Shown in pieces: positions 1 to 7,759 of a stretch of 25,732 nucleotides of DNA; the stretch's first letter is position 1, and each line of letters starts with the position of its first letter. Under the pieces are notes generated by a model that was not told the DNA's origin, made no database searches, and saw only the letters and a program-made list of their open reading frames with translations. Source of the DNA: Pseudomonadota bacterium (GTDB taxonomy: Bacteria > Pseudomonadota > Gammaproteobacteria > Burkholderiales > Burkholderiaceae_C). The position numbers and the translations under genes are program-made. The stretch lies in the NCBI GenBank assembly GCA_023460715.1, contig JAEWPH010000202.1:1-25732 (forward strand), written 5' to 3'.

Positions 1-1068
1 GTGGTGGAGGTGATCGCCGGCCTGCGCACCGACCCCGCCGTGTGCGAAGGCCTCACGGCCTATGCGCGCCAGATGGGCCACACCCCGGTGCAGGCGCAGG
101 ACACGCCCGGCTTCATCGTCAACCACGCGGGCCGCGGCTACAACACCGAGGCGCTGCGCATCGCGGGCGAAGGCGTCGCGGATTTCGCCACCATCGACCG
201 CATCCTGCGCGACCAGGTCGGCTTCAAGCTCGGCCCCTTCGAGCTGATGGATCTGACGGCGCTGGACGTGTCGCACCCCGTCATGGAGTCGATCTACCAC
301 CAGTACTACGAGGAGCCGCGCTTCCGGCCCAGCGTGATCACGGCCCAGCGGCTGGCGGGCGGCATGCTCGGCAAGAAGGTCGGCGAGGGCTTCTACCGCT
401 ATGTGGACGGCGCTGCGCAGGTAGCTCCGGAACCGCCGGTGCCGCAGGTCAGCGAGATGCCGCCGGTCTGGGTGTCGCCGCGCGCTTCCCGCCGGGCGGA
501 GCTGTACCAGTTGCTCAAGGACCTGGGCGCCACCATCGAAACCGGGCAATCGCCCTCCCCGCACGCCATCACGCTGGTGGCGCCGCTGGGTTTCGATGTG
601 ACCACGGTGGCCGTGGTCGAGCGGCTGGACCCGGCGCGCACCATCGGCATCGACATGCTGATCGACGACGCGGCCACCAAACGCCGCGTGCTGGCGACCA
701 ACCCGGCCACGCGCCGCGACATCCGCGACGCGGCCCATGCCCTCTTCGCCCGCGACGGCAAGGCGGTGAGCGTGGTGCGCGACAGCGGCGGCTTCGTCAC
801 CCAGCGCGTGGTGGCGACCATCGTCAACATCGCCAGCGATATCTGCCAGCAGGGCATCTGCAGCCCGAAGGACTTGGAAACCGCCGTCACCCTGGGCCTG
901 GGCTACCCGCTGGGACCCCTGGCCATGGGCGACCGCTGGGGCCCGACCAACATCCTCGAAGTGCTGTTCAACATGCAGACCGTCTACGGCGACACGCGCT
1001 ACCGGCCCAGCCCCTGGCTGCGCCGCCGCGGAGCCATCGGCCTCAGCCTGACGCACGTGGAAGACTGA
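1..1068 (+). CDS. 3-hydroxyacyl-CoA dehydrogenase, PaaH-like (5' partial)
   Basis: NAD-dependent oxidation of 3-hydroxyacyl-CoA to 3-ketoacyl-CoA, in beta-oxidation or phenylacetate-type degradation. The window opens inside the gene. The first residues (VVEVIAGLRTDP) match the conserved stretch just after the HFFNP motif of the NAD-binding domain, so roughly the first 150 residues lie upstream and the GTG at position 1 is not the true start. Two 3HCDH C-terminal domains are visible: one around residues 36-135 (TPGFIVNHAGRGYNTEA, then GKKVGEGFYRY) and one around 260-350 (SGGFVTQRVV, LGYPLGPLAMGD). This duplicated arrangement is typical of PaaH/PaaC-type enzymes of about 500 residues. A crotonase follows 106 bp downstream on the same strand, suggesting one acyl-CoA catabolic unit. 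The family is certain; the physiological substrate is not. Confidence 0.93.
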   Translation: MVEVIAGLRTDPAVCEGLTAYARQMGHTPVQAQDTPGFIVNHAGRGYNTEALRIAGEGVADFATIDRILRDQVGFKLGPFELMDLTALDVSHPVMESIYHQYYEEPRFRPSVITAQRLAGGMLGKKVGEGFYRYVDGAAQVAPEPPVPQVSEMPPVWVSPRASRRAELYQLLKDLGATIETGQSPSPHAITLVAPLGFDVTTVAVVERLDPARTIGIDMLIDDAATKRRVLATNPATRRDIRDAAHALFARDGKAVSVVRDSGGFVTQRVVATIVNIASDICQQGICSPKDLETAVTLGLGYPLGPLAMGDRWGPTNILEVLFNMQTVYGDTRYRPSPWLRRRGAIGLSLTHVED

Positions 1069-1174
1069 AGCCAGCGCCTGGCGCGCGATTGCGCCGCACG
1101 CCCACGCCCCGTCTGCCGGGCGCAGCACCCTTCCCCTTCTTTTCCTTGCCCCACCTCTTCATCTTCTTGCCGCC

Positions 1175-1954
1175 ATGCCTGCCGAACTCTTGAGCACCAG
1201 CCAGGGCAAGACCCTGATCCTGACCATCCGCCACCCGGAGGCGCGCAACGCCTTCGACCCGGCGATCTATGCGGCCGGCATCGAGGCGCTGAGCGTGGCC
1301 GAGCGCAGCGACGAAGTGCGCAGCGTGGTCATCACCGGCGCGGACGGCGCCTTCAGCGCGGGCGGCAACCTGCAGAGCCTGCTGGCGCGCCGGCAGGACG
1401 ACGCCGAGGCACAGGCCCAGGGCGTGGAAGCGCTGCACAACTGGATCGAAACCATCCGCACCTACCCCAAGCCCGTGATCGCCGCGGTGGAAGGCGCAGC
1501 GGCCGGGGCCGGTTTCTCCCTCGCACTGGCATGCGACCTGGTGGTAGCGGCGCGCAATGCCGTCTTCGTGATGGCGTACAGCAACATCGGCCTGTCGCCC
1601 GATGGCGGCGCCTCCTGGCACCTGGGCCGCACGCTGCCGCGGCAGCTGGCGTCGGAGATCCTGCTGTTCGGCGAGCGGCTGGAGCCGGCCCGCTTGCACG
1701 CGCTCGGCATCGTCAACCGCGTCGCCGACCCCGGCCACGCGCTGAGCGATGCGCTGGCCCTGGCCCAGCGGCTCAACGACCGCGCGCCGAACGCCCTGGC
1801 AAGCATCAAGGAACTGCTGAGCGATGCGCCCTACCGCACGCTGACCGAGCAGTTGGCCGCGGAGCGCGACCAGTTCGTGCGCAATCTGCAGCATCCGAAT
1901 GCGGGCGAAGGCATTGCGGCCTTCCTTGAAAAGCGCGACGCTCGCTACCAATAA
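1175..1954 (+). CDS. enoyl-CoA hydratase/isomerase (crotonase) family, PaaG-like
   Basis: A 259-residue crotonase-fold enzyme acting on acyl-CoA. Oxyanion-hole segments are visible at GADGAFSAGGNL (about residues 55-66) and GAAAGAGFSLALACDLV (about 107-123). The two glutamates that define true enoyl-CoA hydratases are absent: the first position is Ser115 and the second is Asp143, in NIGLSPDGGAS. A single aspartate there is what PaaG-type isomerases and some dehalogenases carry, so isomerisation is more likely than simple hydration (family knowledge plus inference). The start is the only reasonable ATG. No Shine-Dalgarno is visible; the preceding 45 bases are a C/T-rich tract. The stop codon is followed at once by a dispersed repeat (1955-2012). 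It is probably co-transcribed with the upstream dehydrogenase. Confidence 0.9.
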   Translation: MPAELLSTSQGKTLILTIRHPEARNAFDPAIYAAGIEALSVAERSDEVRSVVITGADGAFSAGGNLQSLLARRQDDAEAQAQGVEALHNWIETIRTYPKPVIAAVEGAAAGAGFSLALACDLVVAARNAVFVMAYSNIGLSPDGGASWHLGRTLPRQLASEILLFGERLEPARLHALGIVNRVADPGHALSDALALAQRLNDRAPNALASIKELLSDAPYRTLTEQLAAERDQFVRNLQHPNAGEGIAAFLEKRDARYQ

Positions 1955-2012
1955 GATAGCTGCCTGCGCTGACAGGATAAGCGCTAGAGCCTCATTTCAC
2001 TCGAATTGGACT
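1955..2012 (+). repeat. dispersed ~40-bp intergenic repeat, copy A
   Basis: It begins directly after the crotonase stop codon with gatagctgcctgcgct and continues through ggataagcgctagag. The reverse complement of 10533-10579 matches its first 35 bases at about 30 positions, and related sequence occurs at 23217-23296 and inside yejF. It contains short inverted parts (gcgct/agcgc) that could fold into a small hairpin between two convergent genes. Repeats of this appearance are, from memory, very common between genes in Acidovorax and relatives; I could not search this. Confidence 0.6.
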
Positions 2013-2058
2013 GTGGCGTGCGGCGCACCGGCGGCGCGGCGTGCCGCTGCCGCGGCGC

Positions 2059-2997
2059 TCACCCCTGCGCGGTGGCCTGCCCCCGCAGAAACGGCAGCGC
2101 CGCATCCAGCAGCGCCTGCGGCGCTTCTTCGGCCACGTAATGGCCGCAGGGCAGCGGATGGCCGCGTACGTCGGTCGCCACGCGCTGCCACTCGGCCAGC
2201 GGCACAAAGCACTGGTGCACCACGCCCTGCGCCCCCCACAGCACCAGCAGGGGCACGCGCAGATGGCGGGCCGCGTCGCGGTCGGCCCGGTCGTGCACCA
2301 GATCGATGCCGGCGGCGGCACGGTAGTCCTCGCAGATGCCGTGGGCCGTGCCGGGCAGCGCCAGGCAGCGCTGGTACTCGGCCAGCGCGCGCGGATCGAA
2401 GGGCGCAAGCCCCGCACTGCGCCGCCCCATCACATCGCGCACATAACCGGCGGGGTCGGCCTCGATCAATCGCTCGGGCAGCGGAGCCGGCTGGATCAGG
2501 AAGAACCAGTGCCAGTAGGCGCGGGCGAAGGCGTCGCTGGTCTGCTCGTACATCGCCAAGGTCGGGGCGATGTCCAGCAGCACCATGCGCTCGACGGCAT
2601 CGGCGTGGTCCAGCCCCAGCCGGTGCGCCACCCGCGCCCCGCGGTCATGCGCCAGCACTGAAAAGCGCTCATGGCCCAGATGGCGCATCACCGCGACCAG
2701 GTCCGCCGCCATCGTGCGCTTGCTGTAGTTGGCATGGTCGGCCTCGCCCGCCGGCTTGGCGGAATCGCCATAGCCGCGCAGATCGACCAGCACCAGGGTG
2801 AAATGGCGGGCCAGCACCGGGGCCACCTTGTGCCAAATGGCGTGGGTCTGCGGGTGGCCGTGGACCAGCAGCAGCGGCGGCCCCTCACCGCCCACCACCG
2901 CGTGCAGGTGCACGCCTTCGGCCGCAGGAATGCGGTGGGAGACAAAACCGGGGAACAGGGGCGCCGCGCCGGCGGCGGAAGAGGTTGCGTGCGTCAT
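2059..2997 (-). CDS. alpha/beta hydrolase, fluoroacetate/haloacetate dehalogenase-like
   Basis: A 312-residue cytosolic alpha/beta hydrolase. The lid and catalytic residues follow fluoroacetate dehalogenase: LLLVHGHPQTH (oxyanion loop), nucleophile Asp118 in AHDRGAR, with Arg119 and Arg122 placed like the two substrate-carboxylate-binding arginines, Asp142 in LLDIAP, the cap pair His163-Trp164 in YWHWFF as in the halide pocket, and His286 in CGHYVAEE. Each lies about eight residues after its counterpart in the well-studied Rhodopseudomonas enzyme (numbers recalled). Family members hydrolyse haloacetates to glycolate by an ester intermediate; some relatives are epoxide hydrolases. The ATG at 2997 is preferred over an in-frame start at 3066 because homology-like sequence begins near it. 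It is convergent with the crotonase and divergent from the flxA-like gene; no obvious operon partner. Confidence 0.88.
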   Translation of the reverse strand: MTHATSSAAGAAPLFPGFVSHRIPAAEGVHLHAVVGGEGPPLLLVHGHPQTHAIWHKVAPVLARHFTLVLVDLRGYGDSAKPAGEADHANYSKRTMAADLVAVMRHLGHERFSVLAHDRGARVAHRLGLDHADAVERMVLLDIAPTLAMYEQTSDAFARAYWHWFFLIQPAPLPERLIEADPAGYVRDVMGRRSAGLAPFDPRALAEYQRCLALPGTAHGICEDYRAAAGIDLVHDRADRDAARHLRVPLLVLWGAQGVVHQCFVPLAEWQRVATDVRGHPLPCGHYVAEEAPQALLDAALPFLRGQATAQG

Positions 2998-3086
2998 ACA
3001 CCGATCATAAGAAGCCTGGATGGCGATCTGCGCGGCCTCGGGCGAACCCGGTCGCGGGCGCTGCACGCGGTCAGGATTCGTGGCGC

Positions 3087-3113
3087 TTCATTTTTTCTGC
3101 CGGATGCCGATAA
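3087..3113 (+). promoter_or_regulatory. sigma-28 (FliA) type flagellar promoter
   Basis: The -10 octamer GCCGATAA at 3106-3113 is identical to the FliA consensus. Eleven bases upstream, the required spacing, TTCATTTT (3087-3094) matches the TAAAGTTT -35 consensus at five of eight positions. It lies 7 bases before the ATG of the flxA-like gene. E. coli flxA is itself a FliA-dependent late flagellar gene, so site and gene agree. Confidence 0.7.
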
Positions 3114-3120
3114 CGCAGGC

Positions 3121-3537
3121 ATGCAAGTCTCTCGCGCATCCTCTTCGTCCTCTACATCCTCGGTCCTCGGGGGCGGCAGTGCCGCCGGCAGCAGCGACAC
3201 CGCCGCGTTGCAAAAGCGCCTGCGCGAGCTGACCGATGAGCTCAAGCAGACGGTGACCGACCAGAGCCTCGACGCCAAAGTGCGCGAGCAGAAGACGAAG
3301 ATGCTGCAGCAGCAGATCCAGGCGGTCCAGCAGCAGATCCAGGCCATTCAGCAGCAAAAGCAGCAGGAGCAGGTGGATCGGCAGCGCCAGGCGCAGGAGG
3401 TCCGCGAACAGCAAGCAGCGGAGCGCGCGGCGAAGGCACAGGAGCAGCAGGCGCCAGGAATCGCTGCCAGCGCCGTCCCTGCGGCAGAGGGCCGCGACGG
3501 CGCCGGATTGGGCCAGCGGCTCGACACCTACGCCTGA
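3121..3537 (+). CDS. FlxA-like family protein, Gln-rich coiled coil
   Basis: A 138-residue hydrophilic protein. The N-terminus is Ser/Gly-rich (about residues 1-27). A predicted helix (LQKRLRELTDELKQ) follows, then a long Gln-rich coiled coil with three consecutive heptads at residues 63-83 (QQQIQAV, QQQIQAI, QQQKQQE). The first two heptads are also a 21-nt tandem repeat in the DNA. The C-terminus is Ala-rich and ends in GQRLDTYA. This layout resembles the FlxA-like family (Pfam FlxA), whose molecular role is not established. No signal peptide or membrane segment. The ATG at 3121 follows a sigma-28 promoter so closely that the transcript would have almost no leader, and no Shine-Dalgarno is present. 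The next ATG in frame would remove the first 60 residues. It converges on yejF. Confidence 0.75.
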   Translation: MQVSRASSSSSTSSVLGGGSAAGSSDTAALQKRLRELTDELKQTVTDQSLDAKVREQKTKMLQQQIQAVQQQIQAIQQQKQQEQVDRQRQAQEVREQQAAERAAKAQEQQAPGIAASAVPAAEGRDGAGLGQRLDTYA

Positions 3538-3570
3538 CCGGGCGAGTCACCCGCCGCCCCCGCCAGCGGA

Positions 3571-5232
3571 TCAGACCGCGGCGTCTTCGGGCAGCCCGGC
3601 GGCAGCCACCAGCCGCTGGGTGTAGGGATGCTGCGGCGCCTCCAGTACCTGAACCATGGTGCCAGCCTCCAGCACCTCGCCATCCTTCATCACGATGACA
3701 TCGTGCGCCATGGCGCGGATCACGGCCACGTCGTGGGTGATCAGCAGGTACGAGAGTGCGCGCTCTTTCTGCAGCCGCTGCAGCAATGCCAGCACCTGCT
3801 GCTGGATGGTGACGTCCAGCGCGCTGGTGGGCTCGTCCAGCACCAGCAGCTGGGGCTCGACGATGAGGGCCCGCGCGATGGCCAGGCGCTGGCGTTGCCC
3901 GCCCGAGAACTCATGCGGATACCGCGACAGCAGACCGGGGAACTGCGCCTCGGCCAGCCCTACGTCGGCCAGCGCGGCTTCCACGCGCTGGCGGCGCTGC
4001 GCGGCGTCGAGTCCGCGGTCGTGCACCCGCAGGCCCTCGCCCACGATCTCTTCCACGGTGAGCCGGGGCGACAGCGACGAGAACGGGTCCTGGAACACCA
4101 CCTGCACGCGGCGGCGCAGCGCCTGGTTGGCGGCAGTGTTGCGGGTGGCCGGCGTCTGCCAGGCCTGGCCCGCGATCTGCAGCCCGCCCGTGGACGGCAG
4201 CAAGCCCAGCAGCGCCTGCGCCAGCGTGGACTTGCCCGAGCCGGACTCGCCCACCACGCCGAGCGTGCGCGCAGGCGCAATGGACAGGTCCGCGCCCTTG
4301 ACCGCCACGAACTCGCCCTTCTGGAACCAGCCGCGCAGGCCCGGCAGCGGCGTGGCATAGGCCACCCGCAGGTTCTGCGCCCGGGCCACGGGCTCGGCGA
4401 CCGCGCCCGACGCCGCAGCATCCGCCTCGACCACGTCGCGCCGCGGCACGCTGCCGATCAGGCGCCGGGTGTAGGCATGGCGCGGTGCACCGAACACCTG
4501 CGCCACGGGCCCCTGCTCCACCAGCACGCCCTGCTCCATCACGGCCACGCGGTCGGCGAAGCGGCGCACCAGGTTCAGGTCGTGGGTGATCAACAGCACG
4601 GCCATGCCCGTTTCACGCTGCAGGTCAGACAGCAGGTCCAGGATCTGGCCGCGCAGGGTCACGTCCAGTGCCGTCGTGGGTTCGTCGGCCAGCAGCAGGC
4701 GCGGCCGGCTGGCCAGGGCCATGGCGATCACGGCGCGCTGGCGCTGTCCGCCCGACAGCTGGTGCGGAAACGCGCGGGCCCGGCGCGCCGGCTCGGGAAT
4801 GCCCGTCTTTGCTAACAATTCAATAGCTGCTTGCACAGACTGGGAGCGCGTCAGCGCCTGTTTTAGCTGCAACACCTCGGCAATCTGGTTGCCCACGGGC
4901 ATCAGCGGATTGAGCGCCGTCATGGGCTCCTGGAAGACCATGGCGATGTCGCCCCCGCGCACGCCGCGCAGCTCGCGCTCGGACAGCTGCAGCAGGTCCT
5001 GCCCCCCCATCAGGGCGCGGCCGGACAGCTCGGCATCGCCCGCCAGCCGCAGCAGCGACAGTGCGGTGATGGTCTTGCCGGAGCCGGACTCGCCGACCAG
5101 CGCCAGCTTCTCGCCAGCGGCGATCTCGAAGCCCACGCCGTGCACGACCTCCTTGCTGCCAAAGCGCACGCGCAGGTCCTCGACGCGCAGCAGCGGCGCA
5201 GCGGAGGGCGAAGAGGAAGGTGCGATGCTCAT
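3571..5232 (-). CDS. yejF: peptide ABC transporter, fused dual ATP-binding subunit YejF
   Basis: A 553-residue cytosolic ATPase with two ABC cassettes in one chain, the hallmark of YejF (other Dpp/Opp systems use two separate proteins). First cassette: Walker A GESGSGKT (Lys53), signature [11 protein letters not shown], Walker B LLLADEPTTALD. Second cassette: GESGSGKS (Lys334), [27 protein letters not shown]. Each cassette ends in an oligopeptide-type C-terminal extension (RHAYTRRLIGS, QHPYTQRLVAA). It powers the YejB/YejE channel. The ATG at 5232 is chosen because MSIAPSSSPSAAPLL leads straight into the cassette; the upstream extension is low-quality sequence. Codons 121-139, near the Q-loop of the first cassette, are unusually AT-rich and look like the dispersed repeat seen elsewhere in this window. 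Last gene of yejABEF; gap of 163 bp from yejE. Confidence 0.95.
   Translation of the reverse strand: MSIAPSSSPSAAPLLRVEDLRVRFGSKEVVHGVGFEIAAGEKLALVGESGSGKTITALSLLRLAGDAELSGRALMGGQDLLQLSERELRGVRGGDIAMVFQEPMTALNPLMPVGNQIAEVLQLKQALTRSQSVQAAIELLAKTGIPEPARRARAFPHQLSGGQRQRAVIAMALASRPRLLLADEPTTALDVTLRGQILDLLSDLQRETGMAVLLITHDLNLVRRFADRVAVMEQGVLVEQGPVAQVFGAPRHAYTRRLIGSVPRRDVVEADAAASGAVAEPVARAQNLRVAYATPLPGLRGWFQKGEFVAVKGADLSIAPARTLGVVGESGSGKSTLAQALLGLLPSTGGLQIAGQAWQTPATRNTAANQALRRRVQVVFQDPFSSLSPRLTVEEIVGEGLRVHDRGLDAAQRRQRVEAALADVGLAEAQFPGLLSRYPHEFSGGQRQRLAIARALIVEPQLLVLDEPTSALDVTIQQQVLALLQRLQKERALSYLLITHDVAVIRAMAHDVIVMKDGEVLEAGTMVQVLEAPQHPYTQRLVAAAGLPEDAAV
4816..4872 (+). repeat. repeat-like insertion inside the yejF coding sequence, copy C
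   Basis: Plus-strand bases caattcaatagctgcttgc followed after about 22 bases by tcagcgcctgtttt resemble the two ends of the dispersed repeat of copies A and B (gatagctgcctgcgct ... agcgctagagcct). The segment is visibly less GC-rich than its surroundings and is read in frame by yejF as QLKQALTRSQSVQAAIELL. The match is only partial, so chance similarity cannot be excluded. Confidence 0.4.
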
Positions 5233-5395
5233 GGCTGGATGGTTTTCTGCGGGCAAGCGGGGCCCGTTGCGTACCGGCAAGGCGCGGCACCAGCCAGCCA
5301 CCACGGCACAAAGGCCGCCCCGCAGCGCCGGCGGTGCGGCGCCTCCCGGCGAACCCCAGAGAGACGGGAGAGCGCACGGCGACGCAAAGTGGCGT

Positions 5396-6493
5396 TCATT
5401 GCTTCCTCGGATCCAGCGCGTCGCGCAGCGCGTCACCCATGAAGGTGAGCAGCAGCAGCGTGGTGACCAGCACGGCAAACGTGCTCAGCGAGATCCACCA
5501 CGCATCGATGTTGTTCTTGCCCTGGCTGAGCAGTTCGCCCAGGCTGGGCGTTCCGGGCGGCACGCCCAGGCCCAGGAAATCCAGCGAGGTGAGCGACAGG
5601 ATGGCCGCGCTCATGCGGAACGGCAGGAAGGTGACCACCGGCGTCATGCTGTTGGGCAGGATGTGGCGCCAGATGATCTGCCCGTTGGACACGCCCAGGG
5701 CGCGTGCGGCCTTCACATAGTCGAGCTGCCGGTTGCGCAGGAACTCGGCCCGCACGTAGTCCGACAGCCCCATCCAGCCGAACAGGCTCAGCAGGATGAG
5801 GAGCAGCGCGAGGCTGGGCGAGAACAGCGCGCTGAAGATGATGAGCAGGTACAGCTCGGGCATGGAGCCCCAGATCTCGATGAAACGCTGGAAAGCCAGG
5901 TCGGTCCTTCCGCCGAAGAAGCCCTGGATGGCGCCGGTGACCACCCCCAGCAGCACGCCGGTGAAGGTCAGCGCCAACCCGAACAGCACGCTCACGCGGA
6001 AGCCGTAGAGCAGCTGCGCCACCATGTCGCGGCCCCGGTCGTCCGTGCCCAGCCAGTTCTCGGTCGTGGGCGCGGACGGGTTGGGCGACTTGGCGAAGTA
6101 GTTCAGCGTATTGGGGCCGTACGTGTTGAACGTGTACAGCGCCCAGTTGCTGCCCGCACGCAGACGCTCCTGGATGAACGGGTCCAGATAGTCGGTGGGC
6201 GTATCGAAGTCGCCGCCGAAGGTCGTCTCGGGGTAGGTCTTGAGCAGCGGAAAGTAGGTCTGCCCCTCGTAGCGCACGATGAGCGGCCGGTCGTTACTCA
6301 CCAGCTCGGCCCCCAGGCTGATGACCACCAGCACGCAGAAGATCACCAGGCTCCAGAAGCCGAGGCGGTTGCGCTTGAAGCGCAGCCAGGCGCGGCGCGA
6401 AGGCGAGAGCGACACGGGTGCCCCTGCGGCTGCAGGGCCTGCGGGCGCAGGCACGGCCGCTGGCGAGGACAGTTCGATGGAGGAGGTACTCAT
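5396..6493 (-). CDS. yejE: peptide ABC transporter permease YejE
   Basis: A 365-residue inner-membrane permease of the DppC/OppC type. A Pro/Ala-rich cytosolic N-terminus precedes the first membrane helix (LGFWSLVIFCVLVVISLG, about residues 45-62). A long periplasmic loop (about 65-150) carries LGTDDRGRDMVAQLLYGFR, typical of this subfamily. The remaining helices follow, with the EAA-type cytosolic loop RALGVSNGQIIWRHILPN that docks onto the ATPase. It forms the channel with YejB. The ATG at 6493 lies only 4 bases after the yejB stop, so the two are very likely translationally coupled. No clear Shine-Dalgarno of its own. Confidence 0.95.
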   Translation of the reverse strand: MSTSSIELSSPAAVPAPAGPAAAGAPVSLSPSRRAWLRFKRNRLGFWSLVIFCVLVVISLGAELVSNDRPLIVRYEGQTYFPLLKTYPETTFGGDFDTPTDYLDPFIQERLRAGSNWALYTFNTYGPNTLNYFAKSPNPSAPTTENWLGTDDRGRDMVAQLLYGFRVSVLFGLALTFTGVLLGVVTGAIQGFFGGRTDLAFQRFIEIWGSMPELYLLIIFSALFSPSLALLLILLSLFGWMGLSDYVRAEFLRNRQLDYVKAARALGVSNGQIIWRHILPNSMTPVVTFLPFRMSAAILSLTSLDFLGLGVPPGTPSLGELLSQGKNNIDAWWISLSTFAVLVTTLLLLTFMGDALRDALDPRKQ

Positions 6494-6497
6494 GCGT

Positions 6498-7538
6498 TCA
6501 GTCGAACTTCACGCGGGGATCGACCCACACATAGCAGAGGTCGCTGATGAGCTTGGTGACCAGGCCGATCAGCGTGAACAGGTAGAGCGTGCCCAACACC
6601 ACGGGATAGTCGCGGCGGATCACGCTCTCGTAGCTGAGCAGGCCCAGGCCGTCGAGCGAGAACAGCGTCTCGATCAGCAGCGAGCCCGTGAAGAACGCGC
6701 CGATGAAGGCCGCCGGAAAGCCCGTGATGATGGGGATCAGCGCATTGCGGAACACATGCTTCCACAGCACCTGCCGCTCCGACAGGCCCTTGGCCCGCGC
6801 CGTCAGCACGTACTGCTTGCGGATCTCTTCCAGGAAGGCGTTCTTGGTCAGCATGGCCGTCACGGCGAAGCTGCCCGCCACCATCGCCGTCACCGGCAGC
6901 GTGATGTGCCAGAGGTAGTCGACGATGCGCGCGCCCCAGCTGAGCTGCTCCCAGTTGGACGAGACCAGCCCGCGCAGCGGGAACCACTGCAGTTGCCCGC
7001 CGAAGACCACCAGCAGCGCCACGCCCAGCACGAAGCCCGGGATGGCATAGCCCACCAGAATGATCAGCGTGGTCACCAGGTCGAAGCGTGTGCCGGCGCG
7101 CACCGCCTTCGCCACGCCCAGCGGCACGGCCACCAGATAGCTGATGAAGAAGGTCCACAGCCCCAGGCTGATGGACACCGGCAGCTTCTCCTTGACCAGG
7201 TCCCACACGGCCTTGTTCTGGAAGAAGCTCTGGCCCAGGTCGAAGCGCGCGAACTGCGCCAGCATCTGGAAGAAGCGCTCGTGCGCCGGTTTGTCGAAGC
7301 CGTACAGCGCCTTGATCTGCGCGAGCCGCTTCGGGTCCACGCCCTGGTCGCCCCGGTAGCTCATGCCGCCGGACTCCAGCCCGCCTCCGCCCCCCTTGCC
7401 CGCCGCGGTACGCGCCTCGGCCAAGTACTGCTCCACCGGGCCGCCGGGCACGAACTGGATCACCACGAAGGTCAGCAGCAGCACGCCCAGCAGGGTGGGC
7501 AGCATGAGCAGCAGGCGTTTGGCGATGTAGGCGAGCAT
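6498..7538 (-). CDS. yejB: peptide ABC transporter permease YejB
   Basis: A 346-residue inner-membrane permease of the DppB/OppB type. The first helix is at the N-terminus ([21 protein letters not shown]), followed by a periplasmic loop of about 110 residues containing PGGPVEQYL and a Gly-rich segment ([13 protein letters not shown]). Further helices follow, with the EAA loop [20 protein letters not shown]. YejB members have just this enlarged loop. It pairs with YejE; in E. coli the Yej system imports peptides and the Trojan-horse antibiotic microcin C. About 220 bp separate it from yejA. That gap holds no gene, only small hairpins such as cgccgtg/cacggcg. Confidence 0.95.
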   Translation of the reverse strand: MLAYIAKRLLLMLPTLLGVLLLTFVVIQFVPGGPVEQYLAEARTAAGKGGGGGLESGGMSYRGDQGVDPKRLAQIKALYGFDKPAHERFFQMLAQFARFDLGQSFFQNKAVWDLVKEKLPVSISLGLWTFFISYLVAVPLGVAKAVRAGTRFDLVTTLIILVGYAIPGFVLGVALLVVFGGQLQWFPLRGLVSSNWEQLSWGARIVDYLWHITLPVTAMVAGSFAVTAMLTKNAFLEEIRKQYVLTARAKGLSERQVLWKHVFRNALIPIITGFPAAFIGAFFTGSLLIETLFSLDGLGLLSYESVIRRDYPVVLGTLYLFTLIGLVTKLISDLCYVWVDPRVKFD

Positions 7539-7759
7539 GGGTCAGTCAGGAGCTTTCAGGCTGCGATACCCCACGGCGGCGTGCGCCTCCCATGCCCGCT
7601 GAAACCGGCGCGGCATCACCCGTTCTATGGCTGCGGAGCAAGCCATGCCAGCAGACGCCGTGGAACGGGCTTCGCCAGGCCACCGGCGGCGTCTCCCTGC
7701 CCGCCGTGCACAGCACGGCGAGAGCGGGGGAAGAGCGCGCAGCGCTTCAGGCGGGTGTC

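Noticed and set aside
4586..6547. Long plus-strand frame (653 codons) opposite yejF/yejE, and similar long frames opposite fabI, yejA, ldc-like and tolB genes
   Set aside because: High-GC shadow frames: their composition is His/Arg/Gln/Ala-rich, and the opposite strand encodes clear conserved transporters and enzymes in every case.
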